Shown here: positions 15,293 to 23,304 of the stretch, piece after piece
Position numbering within the stretch: position 1 is the first letter of the stretch
How the letters are laid out: each line of letters opens with the position of its first letter
NCBI GenBank assembly: GCA_029553955.1
Contig: JAKPJZ010000009.1
Location: forward strand, 1-46,704
Direction of reading: 5' to 3'
DNA length: 46,704 nt
Source: Chloroflexota bacterium
GTDB taxonomy: Bacteria; Chloroflexota; Anaerolineae; SpSt-313
Made by a program: the position numbers and the translations under genes
Notes under the pieces: model-generated
The model's input: the letters and a program-made list of their open reading frames with translations, nothing else
Told to the model about the DNA's origin: nothing
Database searches by the model: none

Positions 15293-16756
15293 CTACGTAA
15301 TGCGTAATACGTGAGGCGTGATACGTGAGGCGTGATACGTGCCGTGCGACGCGTCGTTCTCCTTACGCAGTACGCAGTACGCAGTACGCAGTAGTTGCTC
15401 CCACTCCGCCCAGCCCAGCACGAGCAGATACGAGAGCGAGGCGATGGCCGGGAACATCAGGCGCCCCTGGCTGGCAGGGGTGAGCATCGTCCAGCGCACG
15501 AGGCCGGCGAAGACGGCGAGTGGCCAGATGGCGACGAGGGCCAGGCGGGCCGTGGCCTCGACATCGGGGCAACGGCGCTGCCGCAGGCGCCGCACGGCCG
15601 CAACGACGAGCCCGCTCGCCCCCAGGAGGGCCAGGGCGTCGCACACGTGGTAGAACCACTCGGCGGCGACCACATTCATGCCGCCAAAGACACCCCAGTA
15701 GACCCTGACAAAGCCCTGCCACTCGCTCAAGAGCTGGCGCAATGTGGGTCGGAAGGCACGAGGTCCGGCGATGGCGACCATCATGTTAAAGCCCAGGGGG
15801 TCGCCATAGAGTCGCCAGTTGCGCAGATACCACCAGCCGGCGACGAGCGCGGCCACGCCCACCACCAGCGTGCCGGCCCGCAGGAAGAGCCGCCAATCGC
15901 GGCGGCGCCAGGAGGTCCAGGCCAGCGCCAGCCCGGCGAGGCCGAATAGGCCCAGGCCGCTGACCTTGGTGAGCGCGGCCAGGCCGATGAGTAGGCCGAG
16001 GAGCGCCCAGCGCACGGCGCTGCTCCGAAAACGCCAAGCCAACCGTTGTAGCCTAGCCCCTTGTGGGCGTTCTTCTGTACAGTGGTGAGTGCTGCGCTCA
16101 TGAACACTCTGCGGCCGGCGCAGACGGCGCAGCATGAGCCAGAGCGAGGCCGTGGCCAGGGCCACGACCAGGTTGTCGTTGTTCACCGAGCCCGAGATGA
16201 AGACGAACATCGGCGTACAGGCCACCACTCCGGCGGCCGCCAAGGCCAGGCCCGGCCGCCGCGGCTGCAGCTCGAGGCCGATGAGGTAGGTGAAGAGCAC
16301 AGTCAGCGCGCCCAGGAGCAGCGAAAGGCCGCGCACCAGGTGGATGGCCAGGGCCGTGTCGCGGTAGGGAAAGCGCTCGGCAGCGGTGTGGATGACCATA
16401 TTGGCGTTGCCGCCGGGGCGCACCAGGCCGATGTCGGCGTGCGGATTGCGCGGCAGCAACTCGAAGGGGTCACCCGAGGGCACGAGCCTGGCGACCAGTG
16501 ACGCCAGCCAGTAGTAGAGTGGCGGCTGGCTGCCCTCCTGCACCCACGGGCCGGGGTTGGCCGGGTCCTGCACAGGCAGGCCGCCGCCGCCGGCATAGTG
16601 CTTGACCAGGGGATAGTGCGAGAGCTCGTCGGAGGCCTCGAAGAGGGGCGTGACGACGCTGTAGGTGGCCGCGAGGCAGACAAAGAGGGTGAGCACGATG
16701 ACGATGCCCGCGTGCCGTGTCTTCGCGCCTGTCTGCGGCGTGCCGTTGTCGGTCAT
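15293..16756 (-). CDS. N-terminal membrane half of a frame-split GT-C glycosyltransferase
   Basis: An open frame of 487 codons with GGAGGGG before the ATG. It has about 10-11 membrane helices. The first outer loop carries FEASDELSHYP with Asp43-Glu44, the GT-C catalytic-type acidic pair. ISGSVNNDN near residues 188-196 and the GGWWYLRNWRLYGDPLGFN block are shared with the paralogue at 19764. The frame ends in repeat-derived sequence (RTAYCVLRKEN...ASRIT) before the last helix and tail, which continue in another frame in the previous entry. A second repeat-derived insertion lies at about residues 216-245. Expected role: transfer of a sugar from a polyprenyl-phosphate donor outside the cell membrane. 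Confidence 0.75.
   Translation of the reverse strand: MTDNGTPQTGAKTRHAGIVIVLTLFVCLAATYSVVTPLFEASDELSHYPLVKHYAGGGGLPVQDPANPGPWVQEGSQPPLYYWLASLVARLVPSGDPFELLPRNPHADIGLVRPGGNANMVIHTAAERFPYRDTALAIHLVRGLSLLLGALTVLFTYLIGLELQPRRPGLALAAAGVVACTPMFVFISGSVNNDNLVVALATASLWLMLRRLRRPQSVHERSTHHCTEERPQGARLQRLAWRFRSSAVRWALLGLLIGLAALTKVSGLGLFGLAGLALAWTSWRRRDWRLFLRAGTLVVGVAALVAGWWYLRNWRLYGDPLGFNMMVAIAGPRAFRPTLRQLLSEWQGFVRVYWGVFGGMNVVAAEWFYHVCDALALLGASGLVVAAVRRLRQRRCPDVEATARLALVAIWPLAVFAGLVRWTMLTPASQGRLMFPAIASLSYLLVLGWAEWEQLLRTAYCVLRKENDASHGTYHASRITPHVLRIT
15294..15395. repeat. Palindromic 'tacgcagtacg/acgtattacg' element with 14-bp tandem unit
   Basis: The unit cgtgaggcgtgata occurs at 15310-15323 and 15324-15337, followed by a partial cgtg. 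Tandem tacgcagtacgcag units lie at about 15363-15392. The family recurs in frame at 20725-20819 in the paralogue and at about 41411-41452. On the minus strand it lies in the loop before the last membrane helix. Confidence 0.85.
16020..16110. repeat. 'gtagcctagccccttgtgggcg' element inside the GT-C gene
   Basis: The core (about 16048-16070) matches elements near 8800, 26130-26275 and 46325-46540. It is read in frame, adding about 28 residues (SVHERSTHHCTEERPQG...) that the paralogue at 19764 lacks between helices. Confidence 0.7.
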
Positions 16757-16806
16757 GAGCCCCTCCGAGATTGTGCGCCACCCTTCATGGGCGCCGGCGC
16801 CATCGT

Positions 16807-16844
16807 GCCCATAGGGGGCGGTCCGCGGACCGCCCCCTATGGGC
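16807..16844. repeat. 38-bp perfect palindrome between GT-C genes
   Basis: gcccatagggggcggtcc pairs perfectly with its mirror around ccgcgg. It contains the TAG stop of the upstream GT-C gene (16837-16839). It could reduce read-through into the next gene. Confidence 0.8.
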
Positions 16845-19767
16845 CTACCTGAATGCTGCCCAGCAGGACGTGATCGCCCAGGGCCTGGCCCGCGGCGTCG
16901 ACGGCGGGGGCGCGGGCGCCGCTCAGGGCCTGGTAGAGGCCCACGTCGAGGCGATAGCTGCCGGCGGGAGCGGCGGGGTCGACCTGCAGCGTGTACTCGT
17001 CGACGACGACCTCGCCGGGCGCCCAGAAGAGGGTCGAGTACTCCTGGCCGGGCAGCTTGTCGTGCTGGCCCCAGGTGCGGCCCTGGCTATCGACCAGGTG
17101 GGTGAAGACGGTATAGTGGCGGTTCACCGGGCGCAGGGCGCGCCAGGCGAGGCGCAGATGCAACGTGTCGCCGGGACTGACGCCGGGCGCCATGTCGTAG
17201 CCGATGAGCTCGACGCTGCTGCCAAAGACGGTGCCCAACGGTGTGAGGCCCTCGGGCAAGGTGAAGGTGCGCGCGCGGCCGGCGATGGTGACGGCCACCT
17301 GCGGCGCATCGGGCAGGAGGTAGGCCCCAGGGCGCTGCTGCGCGCCGGCGACAAAGGCGGCCTGATCGCCGGCGGCCGTCTGCGCCAGGGGCTGCCACAG
17401 GGCGCCGCCGGGGCCCACGAGGCTGTCGATGCGGCCGCCCGGCCAGGTGACGAGCAGCGAGTCGCGCAGGCCGAACGTGTCTTCGGTCGAGCCGGCGTGC
17501 TGCCACGCCGTTTGCGCGCCGGGCGCAACGGTCGGGGCGGCCGGCAGCGCGATGAACGGCAGGTCCACGGCAATGGCCTCGACGCCATCGCGCAGCATGC
17601 GCAGGCGTAGCTGCGGCGCGGCCTCGCGCAGCGACGGCGGCAGCGGCCACGAGATCTCCTGGCGCACGTGGTCGCCCGCATCCCAGGCCTGGGTGGGATA
17701 GCGCGCGCCGCCGGGGTGGCCGGCCCACACGGCGCCGGCGTTGCCCAGCGCATCGCGCAATTCGAGCACGACCACCGCCTCACCGGCCGGCGGCTGCGTT
17801 GCCTGCCAGAAGAGCGTGCCCGTCACGCGGCCGGGGGCGCCGGCGGTCCAACGGGCGCCTGCGAGCAGTAGCCCGTCGCCCAGGTCGACGTTCATCGAGG
17901 TGACGGGCGCGTCGGGCCAGGGGGTCGAGCGCACCGGCAGCAGTGGCTGGCGCATCGAGGCCACGACGGTGGGCAGGCAGTAGCCGCTCAGGCCAATGAG
18001 CAGAGCGGTGACGGCCAGCAGGCCCCTACGCGAGGCGATGGGCCGCCACAGGCCCCACCAACCGATTGCCAGGAGCAGCGCCAGGCCGGCGAGGGCGGGG
18101 TAGAGGTGGCGCGCCTGGGCGGTGTCGGGCAGCCGCTGCATGACGCCGTAGAAGGTGGCCTCGGTGGCCAGGAAGGCCAGCACCTGCAGCGCGGGGATCC
18201 ACAGGCCCTGGCCCGAACAAGTTCGGGAGTCCGGGCTGCCGCCCGAACAAGTTCGGGAGTCCGGGCTGTTGCCCGAGCAAGTTCGGGAGTCCGGGCTGTC
18301 GCCCGAGCAAGTTCGGGAGTCCGGGCTGCCGCCCGAACAAGTTCGGGGGTCCGGGGTGCCCGAGCAAGCTCGGGAGTCCGAGATGCGCCGCCAGGCGAGG
18401 CGCGCCCAGCCGAGCAGGCTGGCGCCGCTGAGGGCGGCGGCGATGGCGTAGAGCGGCCGTGGCGCCTCGACGGTCATGGCGCCGAAAAAGCCCCAGAACG
18501 ACTTGAACAGCGTCAGCGCCCAGGCCCCCGGCTGCAGGCGCAGCACACCGGCGAGGGCGCGCGCCACCGCCAGCGCTCCCGTGCCGGCCTGGCCTTCGCC
18601 GCTGGCGCTGAACCAGCGCTCGGCGTGCACGATGTCGAACAGCGCCGCCAGGCGGCCCCAGCCCTGCGCCAGCGTGGGGTCCACCGGCTGGATGTAGAAG
18701 AGCCAGGGCGCCGGGATGGCAAAGGCCAGCGCCAGCGCCGGCAGCAGGCCCAGGGCGTAGCGCACGTTGCGTCGCCGCCAGGCGAGCACGAGCAGGACGA
18801 TGGCCACCTCGGGCAGCAGGGCCAGCATGTAGAACTTGGTCAGCCGGGCCAGGCCCAGCAGGAGCCCCAAGAGCAGGAACGACCGCCAACGGGCGTCGCC
18901 CTTGGCCAGGCGCACGAGCAGCCAGGCCACGAGGGCCCCCAGCAGCGCGGCCAGGGCATCGTTGTTCAGCGAGCCGCCGATGTAGACCAACTGCGGCGCC
19001 AGCGCGGCCGCCACGGTGAGCAGGGCCACCTCGGGCCGTTGGGGCACGATCTCGCGCGCTACCCGGTAGATGACCGCCAACGCTGCCGCCATCAGCGCCA
19101 GCGAGAGCAGCCGCGCCAGGTGCCACACCAGCACCACGCCGCGGAAGGGCCACTGCTCGTCGGCGGTATGCAGCGGGGCAAAGTTGACCAGCACCTCGTC
19201 GGGCAGGCTGTGGCGCGGCCAGCGCTCGGGGTCGAGCATCTTGACCTGCGGCAGCGGCCGGGCATCGACCCACGAGGTAGCCACGCCCAGGAGGGCATAG
19301 TAGAGCGGGGGCTCGTGGCTCTTGCCGCCGGCGGCCAGGCGGTCGTCGACGGTGCGCGGCAGGCGGCGCTGCTCGACGATGTCGCGTATGTACCAGAACT
19401 GCTCCATCTCGTCGGGCGCTTCGCCGAGCGGCGCGATGAAGGAGTACACCCCCCCGGCCAGCAGATAGACCAGCAAGATGGCGGCGAGACCCCAGCGAGC
19501 CGGCATGCTTTGCAGGCGGCGCCGGGCAGCGGCGAGTATTTTCACCACGAAGGACACAAAGGGTTTGGAGCACGAAGGACACGAAGCGTCGCGAAGCACG
19601 CGAAGGGGAGCCGCCGCATTCGAACAGCCGCTCTCAGGCGTCCGCTCGGGCGGGTCCGTGCGCTCTGGAGCACTGCTCTCCGCGTCCTTCGTGCCCCTTC
19701 GCGTCCTTCGTGCTCCAAACCCTTCGTGGTTCATATTCCCCGGCTCCGAGAGCAGATGCTCGCTCAT
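16837..19767 (-). CDS. GT-C membrane glycosyltransferase with repeat-derived insertions
   Basis: A protein of 976 residues. The ATG overlaps the TGA of the upstream gene (ATGA), so translation is probably coupled. Residues 13-75 are translated from an inverted repeat of the 'cacgaaggacacgaag' family, before the first membrane helix (about 92-112). The first outer loop has GEAPDEMEQFWY with Asp119-Glu120. About 11 helices follow. Residues 461-519, in a loop, are six tandem units of the SPDSRTCSGG type encoded by 30-bp palindromic repeats. The C-terminal 350 residues form beta domains; the last has NRHYTVFTHLVDSQGRTWGQHD and PAGSYRLDVGLYQ. A 38-bp palindrome holds the stop. Expected role as for its neighbours: sugar transfer from a polyprenyl donor. 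Confidence 0.8.
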   Translation of the reverse strand: MSEHLLSEPGNMNHEGFGARRTRRGTKDAESSAPERTDPPERTPESGCSNAAAPLRVLRDASCPSCSKPFVSFVVKILAAARRRLQSMPARWGLAAILLVYLLAGGVYSFIAPLGEAPDEMEQFWYIRDIVEQRRLPRTVDDRLAAGGKSHEPPLYYALLGVATSWVDARPLPQVKMLDPERWPRHSLPDEVLVNFAPLHTADEQWPFRGVVLVWHLARLLSLALMAAALAVIYRVAREIVPQRPEVALLTVAAALAPQLVYIGGSLNNDALAALLGALVAWLLVRLAKGDARWRSFLLLGLLLGLARLTKFYMLALLPEVAIVLLVLAWRRRNVRYALGLLPALALAFAIPAPWLFYIQPVDPTLAQGWGRLAALFDIVHAERWFSASGEGQAGTGALAVARALAGVLRLQPGAWALTLFKSFWGFFGAMTVEAPRPLYAIAAALSGASLLGWARLAWRRISDSRACSGTPDPRTCSGGSPDSRTCSGDSPDSRTCSGNSPDSRTCSGGSPDSRTCSGQGLWIPALQVLAFLATEATFYGVMQRLPDTAQARHLYPALAGLALLLAIGWWGLWRPIASRRGLLAVTALLIGLSGYCLPTVVASMRQPLLPVRSTPWPDAPVTSMNVDLGDGLLLAGARWTAGAPGRVTGTLFWQATQPPAGEAVVVLELRDALGNAGAVWAGHPGGARYPTQAWDAGDHVRQEISWPLPPSLREAAPQLRLRMLRDGVEAIAVDLPFIALPAAPTVAPGAQTAWQHAGSTEDTFGLRDSLLVTWPGGRIDSLVGPGGALWQPLAQTAAGDQAAFVAGAQQRPGAYLLPDAPQVAVTIAGRARTFTLPEGLTPLGTVFGSSVELIGYDMAPGVSPGDTLHLRLAWRALRPVNRHYTVFTHLVDSQGRTWGQHDKLPGQEYSTLFWAPGEVVVDEYTLQVDPAAPAGSYRLDVGLYQALSGARAPAVDAAGQALGDHVLLGSIQVGP
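18211..18387. repeat. In-frame tandem array of 30-bp palindromic units
   Basis: Units starting gcccgaacaagttcggg are at 18211, 18241, 18271, 18301, 18331 and 18358. The spacing is 30,30,30,30,27, always a multiple of three. Each contains cccgaacaagttcggg, a near-perfect 16-bp palindrome. On the minus strand they encode S-P-D-S-R-T-C-S-G-x. Confidence 0.9.
19542..19732. repeat. Inverted repeat forming the N-terminus of a GT-C protein
   Basis: Arms of the type caccacgaaggacacaaaggg...cacgaaggacacgaag and ...cgtccttcgtgctccaaacccttcgtggttc span 191 bases with mismatches. It is open in the GT-C frame and lies just after the ATGA-coupled start. Confidence 0.8.
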
Positions 19768-22169
19768 GGCAGCACCCGCACGCGGTTGAGCAGTACACGG
19801 GTATCCTGCGCATGGCCGCCCGGCCCGAGGATGCTCAGGCGCTCGAGCGTCTCGCCCAGGTAGACGCCCACCTCCAGCTCGTAGAGGCCCACCGGGGTCT
19901 CGGGCTTGACCACCAGGTCGTAACGGTCGGCGACCATCTGCCCCACCGCCCAGGTGCTGGTGGGCGCCGCGCCGTCCTGGGGCCAGGCATCCTTCTGCGC
20001 CCAGATCGAGTCGTTGGCGCCGAGTACGTGGGCAAACACCGTATAGTTGTGGGCCATCGGCGCCAGCGCCTTCCAGTAGAGGGTCAGGTGCAGCGTCTCG
20101 CCCGGGCGCAGGGCGGTGCGGTCCATGTCGTAGCCTACCAGGGCCATCGTGTTGTCGAGGTTAAAGTCGAGCGGGTTGGCGAGGCCGTCTCTGGCCTCGG
20201 CGCGCACCCACACCTCGCCAAAGCGCACATGGTCGCCGATAGGAGTGCCCTGGGCATCGCAGATGGGCAGGCGCTCGCCGCTCTCCTGGCGGTAGAGCCC
20301 CACCTCCACGACGGCCCGGCTGGGGCTGAAGGCAGTGGGCGAGACCGGGATGATGTAGGTGTCGGCGATGGCGTCGCCGGGCTGCCACAGGCTGGTGGGC
20401 AAGTTGCCGCGGCCGGGGTAGACGTCGCGCTGGCCCAGGATGATCTCGTTGTCGGCCAGCAGGTGCACAAACACGGAATAGTTCGCCGGCAGCGGCGCGC
20501 GCGCCCGCCAGTAGAGCGTCACCGCCAGCGCCTCGCCCGGCCGCACCTCGCTCGCGCCGAGCTCGTAGCCCAAGAGCTCCATCCGATCGCCCAGCACCAG
20601 GTCGAGGCGCTCGGGCACGGCGGCCTGCTGGGCGGGCGTGAGCAACGGCGGCCGGGCGTAGGCCGGGGCGATGACGGCGAAGGGCGTCCACACGGCCAAT
20701 GCTGCCATCAGGGCGAGCGGCGCGGCGCGTGAAACGTAAAACGTGAAACGTAAAACGTGATGCGTGATACGCGATGCGATGCTCTCCTTACGTTTTACGC
20801 AGTACGTTTTACGTTTTCCCCCCTCCGGCAGCCACCCTGCCCAGCCCAGCACCATGAGGAAGGAGAGCGAGGCGATGGCCGGAAAGATGAGGCGGCCCTG
20901 GCTGGCGATGGTCAGCATCGTCCAACGGACGAGCCCGGCCATGACGAGCAGCGGCCACAGCCCCACCAGGAACAGGCGGAAGGCCGTATCCGCATCCGTA
21001 GGGGCGCTTCGAGAAGCGCCCATTGTGGCATCGACACCTGCCGGGGTGCTTCGAGAACTGCTTCTCACCTTTGTAACGATCCAGCGCACCGCCCCTACGC
21101 CGAGGCCGCTCAGGCCCAGCAGCGCCAGGGCGTTGTAGACGCGGTAGAACCAACCCGGCGCGGCCACGTTGACGCCGCCGAAAAAGCCCCAATAGGCCAT
21201 GACAAAGCCCTGCCACTCGCCCAGCAGTTGGCGCAGGGTGGGGCGCGGATAGCGCGGGCCGGCGATGGCCACAAAGGCATTGAAGCCCAGCGGGTCGCCG
21301 TAGAGCAGCCAGTTGCGCACATACCACCAGCCGGCGACGAGGGCCGCCGCGCCCACGACGCAGGTGCCGCCCCAGAAGAAGAGCTTCCAATCGCGGCGCC
21401 GCCAGGCGAGCCAGGCCAGGCCCAGCGCCGCCATGGGCAAGAGGCCCAGCGCGCTGACCTTGCTGAGCGCCGCCAGGCCGATGACACCGCCCAAAAGCGC
21501 CCAGCCCCGCCAACTGGGCGGCTGGCGCAGCAGGCGCAGCAGCAGCCAGAAGGCGATGGTCGCGAGGGCCACGAGCAGGTTGTCGTTGTTCACCGAGCCC
21601 GAGATGAAGAGGAACATCGGCGTGCAGGCGACGACGGCAGCCGCCGCCAGCGCCAGACCGGGCCGGCGCGGCAGCACCTCGAGGGCGATGCCGTAGGTAA
21701 AGAGCACCGTCAGCGCGCCCAGCAACACCGAGAACTCGCGCGCCAGGTGCACGGCCAACGCCGTCCCGCGGTAGGGCCAGGCCTCGTGGGGTGTATGCAC
21801 CACCATGTTGGCATTGCCGTCGGGCCGGGGGATGCCGATATCGGCGTGCGGGTTGCGCACGAGAATCTGGTCCAGGTCGCCGGTGGGCACCCAGCGCGTG
21901 ATGGCCGCAGCCAGGGCGTAGTAGAGGGGCGGCTGCGAGCCCTCCTGGCGCCAGGGGCCCAGGTGCGCCGGGTCCTGCTCGGGCAGGCTGCCGCCGTCGG
22001 CCAGGTGCTTGACAAAGGGATAGTGCCACAGCTCATCCGACGCCTCGAAGAGCGGCGTGACCACGCTGTAGACCGTGCCCAGCACCACGAAGGCCAACAC
22101 CACGAGCCAGATGCCGCGGCCGGTGAGGCGGCGCAGGCCCTTGCCCTCGGGCGGGTCAAACCAGCGCAT
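19764..22169 (-). CDS. GT-C membrane glycosyltransferase, intact two-domain-tail paralogue
   Basis: A protein of 801 residues, the closest relative in the window of the frame-split gene downstream. About 11 membrane helices begin at residues 18-38. FEASDELWHYP carries Asp45-Glu46 in the first outer loop. ISGSVNNDNLLVALAT and GGWWYVRNWLLYGDPLGFN match the split paralogue. The tail after the last helix (VWTPFAVIAPAYARPPLL) has two beta domains. Two palindromic elements are read in frame: residues about 366-391 (21 residues more than the paralogue) and about 451-481 (KRKTYCVKRKES...RFTFYVSRA). The start overlaps the GT4 gene by 14 bases; its stop overlaps the next start as ATGA. It is therefore in one operon with GT4, GT2 and polyprenyl synthase. 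Confidence 0.85.
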   Translation of the reverse strand: MRWFDPPEGKGLRRLTGRGIWLVVLAFVVLGTVYSVVTPLFEASDELWHYPFVKHLADGGSLPEQDPAHLGPWRQEGSQPPLYYALAAAITRWVPTGDLDQILVRNPHADIGIPRPDGNANMVVHTPHEAWPYRGTALAVHLAREFSVLLGALTVLFTYGIALEVLPRRPGLALAAAAVVACTPMFLFISGSVNNDNLLVALATIAFWLLLRLLRQPPSWRGWALLGGVIGLAALSKVSALGLLPMAALGLAWLAWRRRDWKLFFWGGTCVVGAAALVAGWWYVRNWLLYGDPLGFNAFVAIAGPRYPRPTLRQLLGEWQGFVMAYWGFFGGVNVAAPGWFYRVYNALALLGLSGLGVGAVRWIVTKVRSSSRSTPAGVDATMGASRSAPTDADTAFRLFLVGLWPLLVMAGLVRWTMLTIASQGRLIFPAIASLSFLMVLGWAGWLPEGGKRKTYCVKRKESIASRITHHVLRFTFYVSRAAPLALMAALAVWTPFAVIAPAYARPPLLTPAQQAAVPERLDLVLGDRMELLGYELGASEVRPGEALAVTLYWRARAPLPANYSVFVHLLADNEIILGQRDVYPGRGNLPTSLWQPGDAIADTYIIPVSPTAFSPSRAVVEVGLYRQESGERLPICDAQGTPIGDHVRFGEVWVRAEARDGLANPLDFNLDNTMALVGYDMDRTALRPGETLHLTLYWKALAPMAHNYTVFAHVLGANDSIWAQKDAWPQDGAAPTSTWAVGQMVADRYDLVVKPETPVGLYELEVGVYLGETLERLSILGPGGHAQDTRVLLNRVRVLP
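20725..20819. repeat. 'acgtaaaacg/tacgcagtacg' element in frame in GT-C gene
   Basis: Tandem cgtgaaacgtaaaa units on the left pair with cgttttacgcagtacg on the right. It occupies the same protein position as the frame-splitting element at 15294-15395, but here the frame is kept and about 30 residues are added. Confidence 0.85.
20997..21075. repeat. 'gtaggggcgcttcgagaagcgccc' element in frame in GT-C gene
   Basis: The hairpin gggcgcttc/gaagcgccc (21001-21021) and a second related cttcgagaa half lie in a cytoplasmic-loop segment. The paralogue at 15293 lacks about 21 residues here. Confidence 0.7.
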
Positions 22170-23304
22170 CGTAGACCTCCAGGGTGCGCGCGGCGATGGC
22201 GTCCCAGTCGAAGGCGGCGGCGAGGCGGCGCGCCCCCTCGCTCAGGCGCCGGCGCGCCGCCGGGTCGGCGATGAGGGCCTCGAGGTGCGCGGCCAAGGCC
22301 TCGGCATCGCCCGGCGGCACCAGGGCCATGTTCCCGCCATCGGCCACCTCGGCCAGCGGCCGCCGGGGGGTGGTGCTCACCACCGGCAGGCCGTGGGCCA
22401 GGGCGGCCATCAGGCTGCCGCGGCGGAAAGAGACACCGTCGCGATAGGGCAAGACGCACAGGTCGGCGGCCAGCAGGTTGGCCGAGACCTCGGCGGGGGC
22501 CAGGAAGCCGGTCCAGCGCACATGAGGCTCCAGTTCCAGTTCGGCGATCAGGTGCTGCACGCGGACCAGGTAGGCCGTCTGCGTGGGGTCACTCGCGCCC
22601 ACCTGCGCGCCCACCAGCCAGAGCGACACGGGCAGGCCACGCCGGCGCAGCGTTGCGAGCGCGCGCACCAGTTCCTCGCCGCCCTTGCTGTCGCTCAGGA
22701 AGCCGAAATAGGCGAGCACCGTCTCATGCTCGGCCACGCCCAGCCGCGCCCGCCAGGCGGTGCGATCATAGCCCGCTGGCGGCGCCGGGTGGATGTTGGA
22801 GCCGATGGGGATGAGCGCCGGTGGCCGCGCCACCAGCGGCGCCAGCACGGCCTGGTCCTCCTCGTTGGTGACGATGGCGCGCGCGGCGCTGCGGGCCATG
22901 GCGAGCACGGCGCGGAAGCGCAGCGGCCCGGCCTTGGGAAAGAGATAGGGCACGCGCAGGTCGTGAAAGGTCACCACAACGCGCCTGCGGCGGCCTGCCC
23001 AGCGCGGCCAGAGGTTGATGGCGGGGTGCATACCATAGGCCGCCGCCTGGTACTGAATGTGGACCACCTGCGGCTGCAGCTCGCCCAGGGCGCGGCCCAG
23101 GTCGGCCCAGGCGCGCCAGTCCCAGCCACGCACGCGCCGCAGGGGCATGACCGGGCCGGCCGCATCGTCGGGCGCCGGGCCACTGCCGGTCAGCACCTCG
23201 ACGGCCGCCCCACGCCGCTGCAGCGCGCGCGCCAACTCACGGGTGTAATCGCCCACCCCGCCGGCCTGCGGCGGGTATTCGGCCGTGACGAGGCAGACGT
23301 TCAT
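22156..23304 (-). CDS. Glycosyltransferase family 4
   Basis: A protein of 382 residues with the two-domain GT-B fold. The N-terminal domain opens MNVCLVTAEYPPQAGGVGDYTRELARAL, with the Gly-rich loop typical of GT4. The C-terminal domain has VLAYFGFLSDSKGGEELVRAL and then ADLCVLPYRDGVSFRRGSLMAALAHGLPVVST, the donor-binding region; the usual EPxGxxxLEA is replaced by GVSFRRGSLMAA, a known variant. It should transfer a nucleotide-activated sugar in the cytoplasm. The ATG overlaps the GT2 stop as ATGA and its end overlaps the next gene by 14 bases, so it is translated as part of the operon. Confidence 0.88.
   Translation of the reverse strand: MNVCLVTAEYPPQAGGVGDYTRELARALQRRGAAVEVLTGSGPAPDDAAGPVMPLRRVRGWDWRAWADLGRALGELQPQVVHIQYQAAAYGMHPAINLWPRWAGRRRRVVVTFHDLRVPYLFPKAGPLRFRAVLAMARSAARAIVTNEEDQAVLAPLVARPPALIPIGSNIHPAPPAGYDRTAWRARLGVAEHETVLAYFGFLSDSKGGEELVRALATLRRRGLPVSLWLVGAQVGASDPTQTAYLVRVQHLIAELELEPHVRWTGFLAPAEVSANLLAADLCVLPYRDGVSFRRGSLMAALAHGLPVVSTTPRRPLAEVADGGNMALVPPGDAEALAAHLEALIADPAARRRLSEGARRLAAAFDWDAIAARTLEVYDALV

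Noticed and set aside
18211..18387. Possible CRISPR array (regular 30-bp repeats)
   Set aside because: There are no spacers; the units are directly joined, are part of a coding frame, and no cas genes are present.
10946..22169. Fusion of the adjacent GT-C genes into one polyprotein
   Set aside because: Separate starts with ribosome sites or ATGA overlaps are visible, and each has its own first-loop acidic pair, except for the split gene explained by the 14-bp unit.
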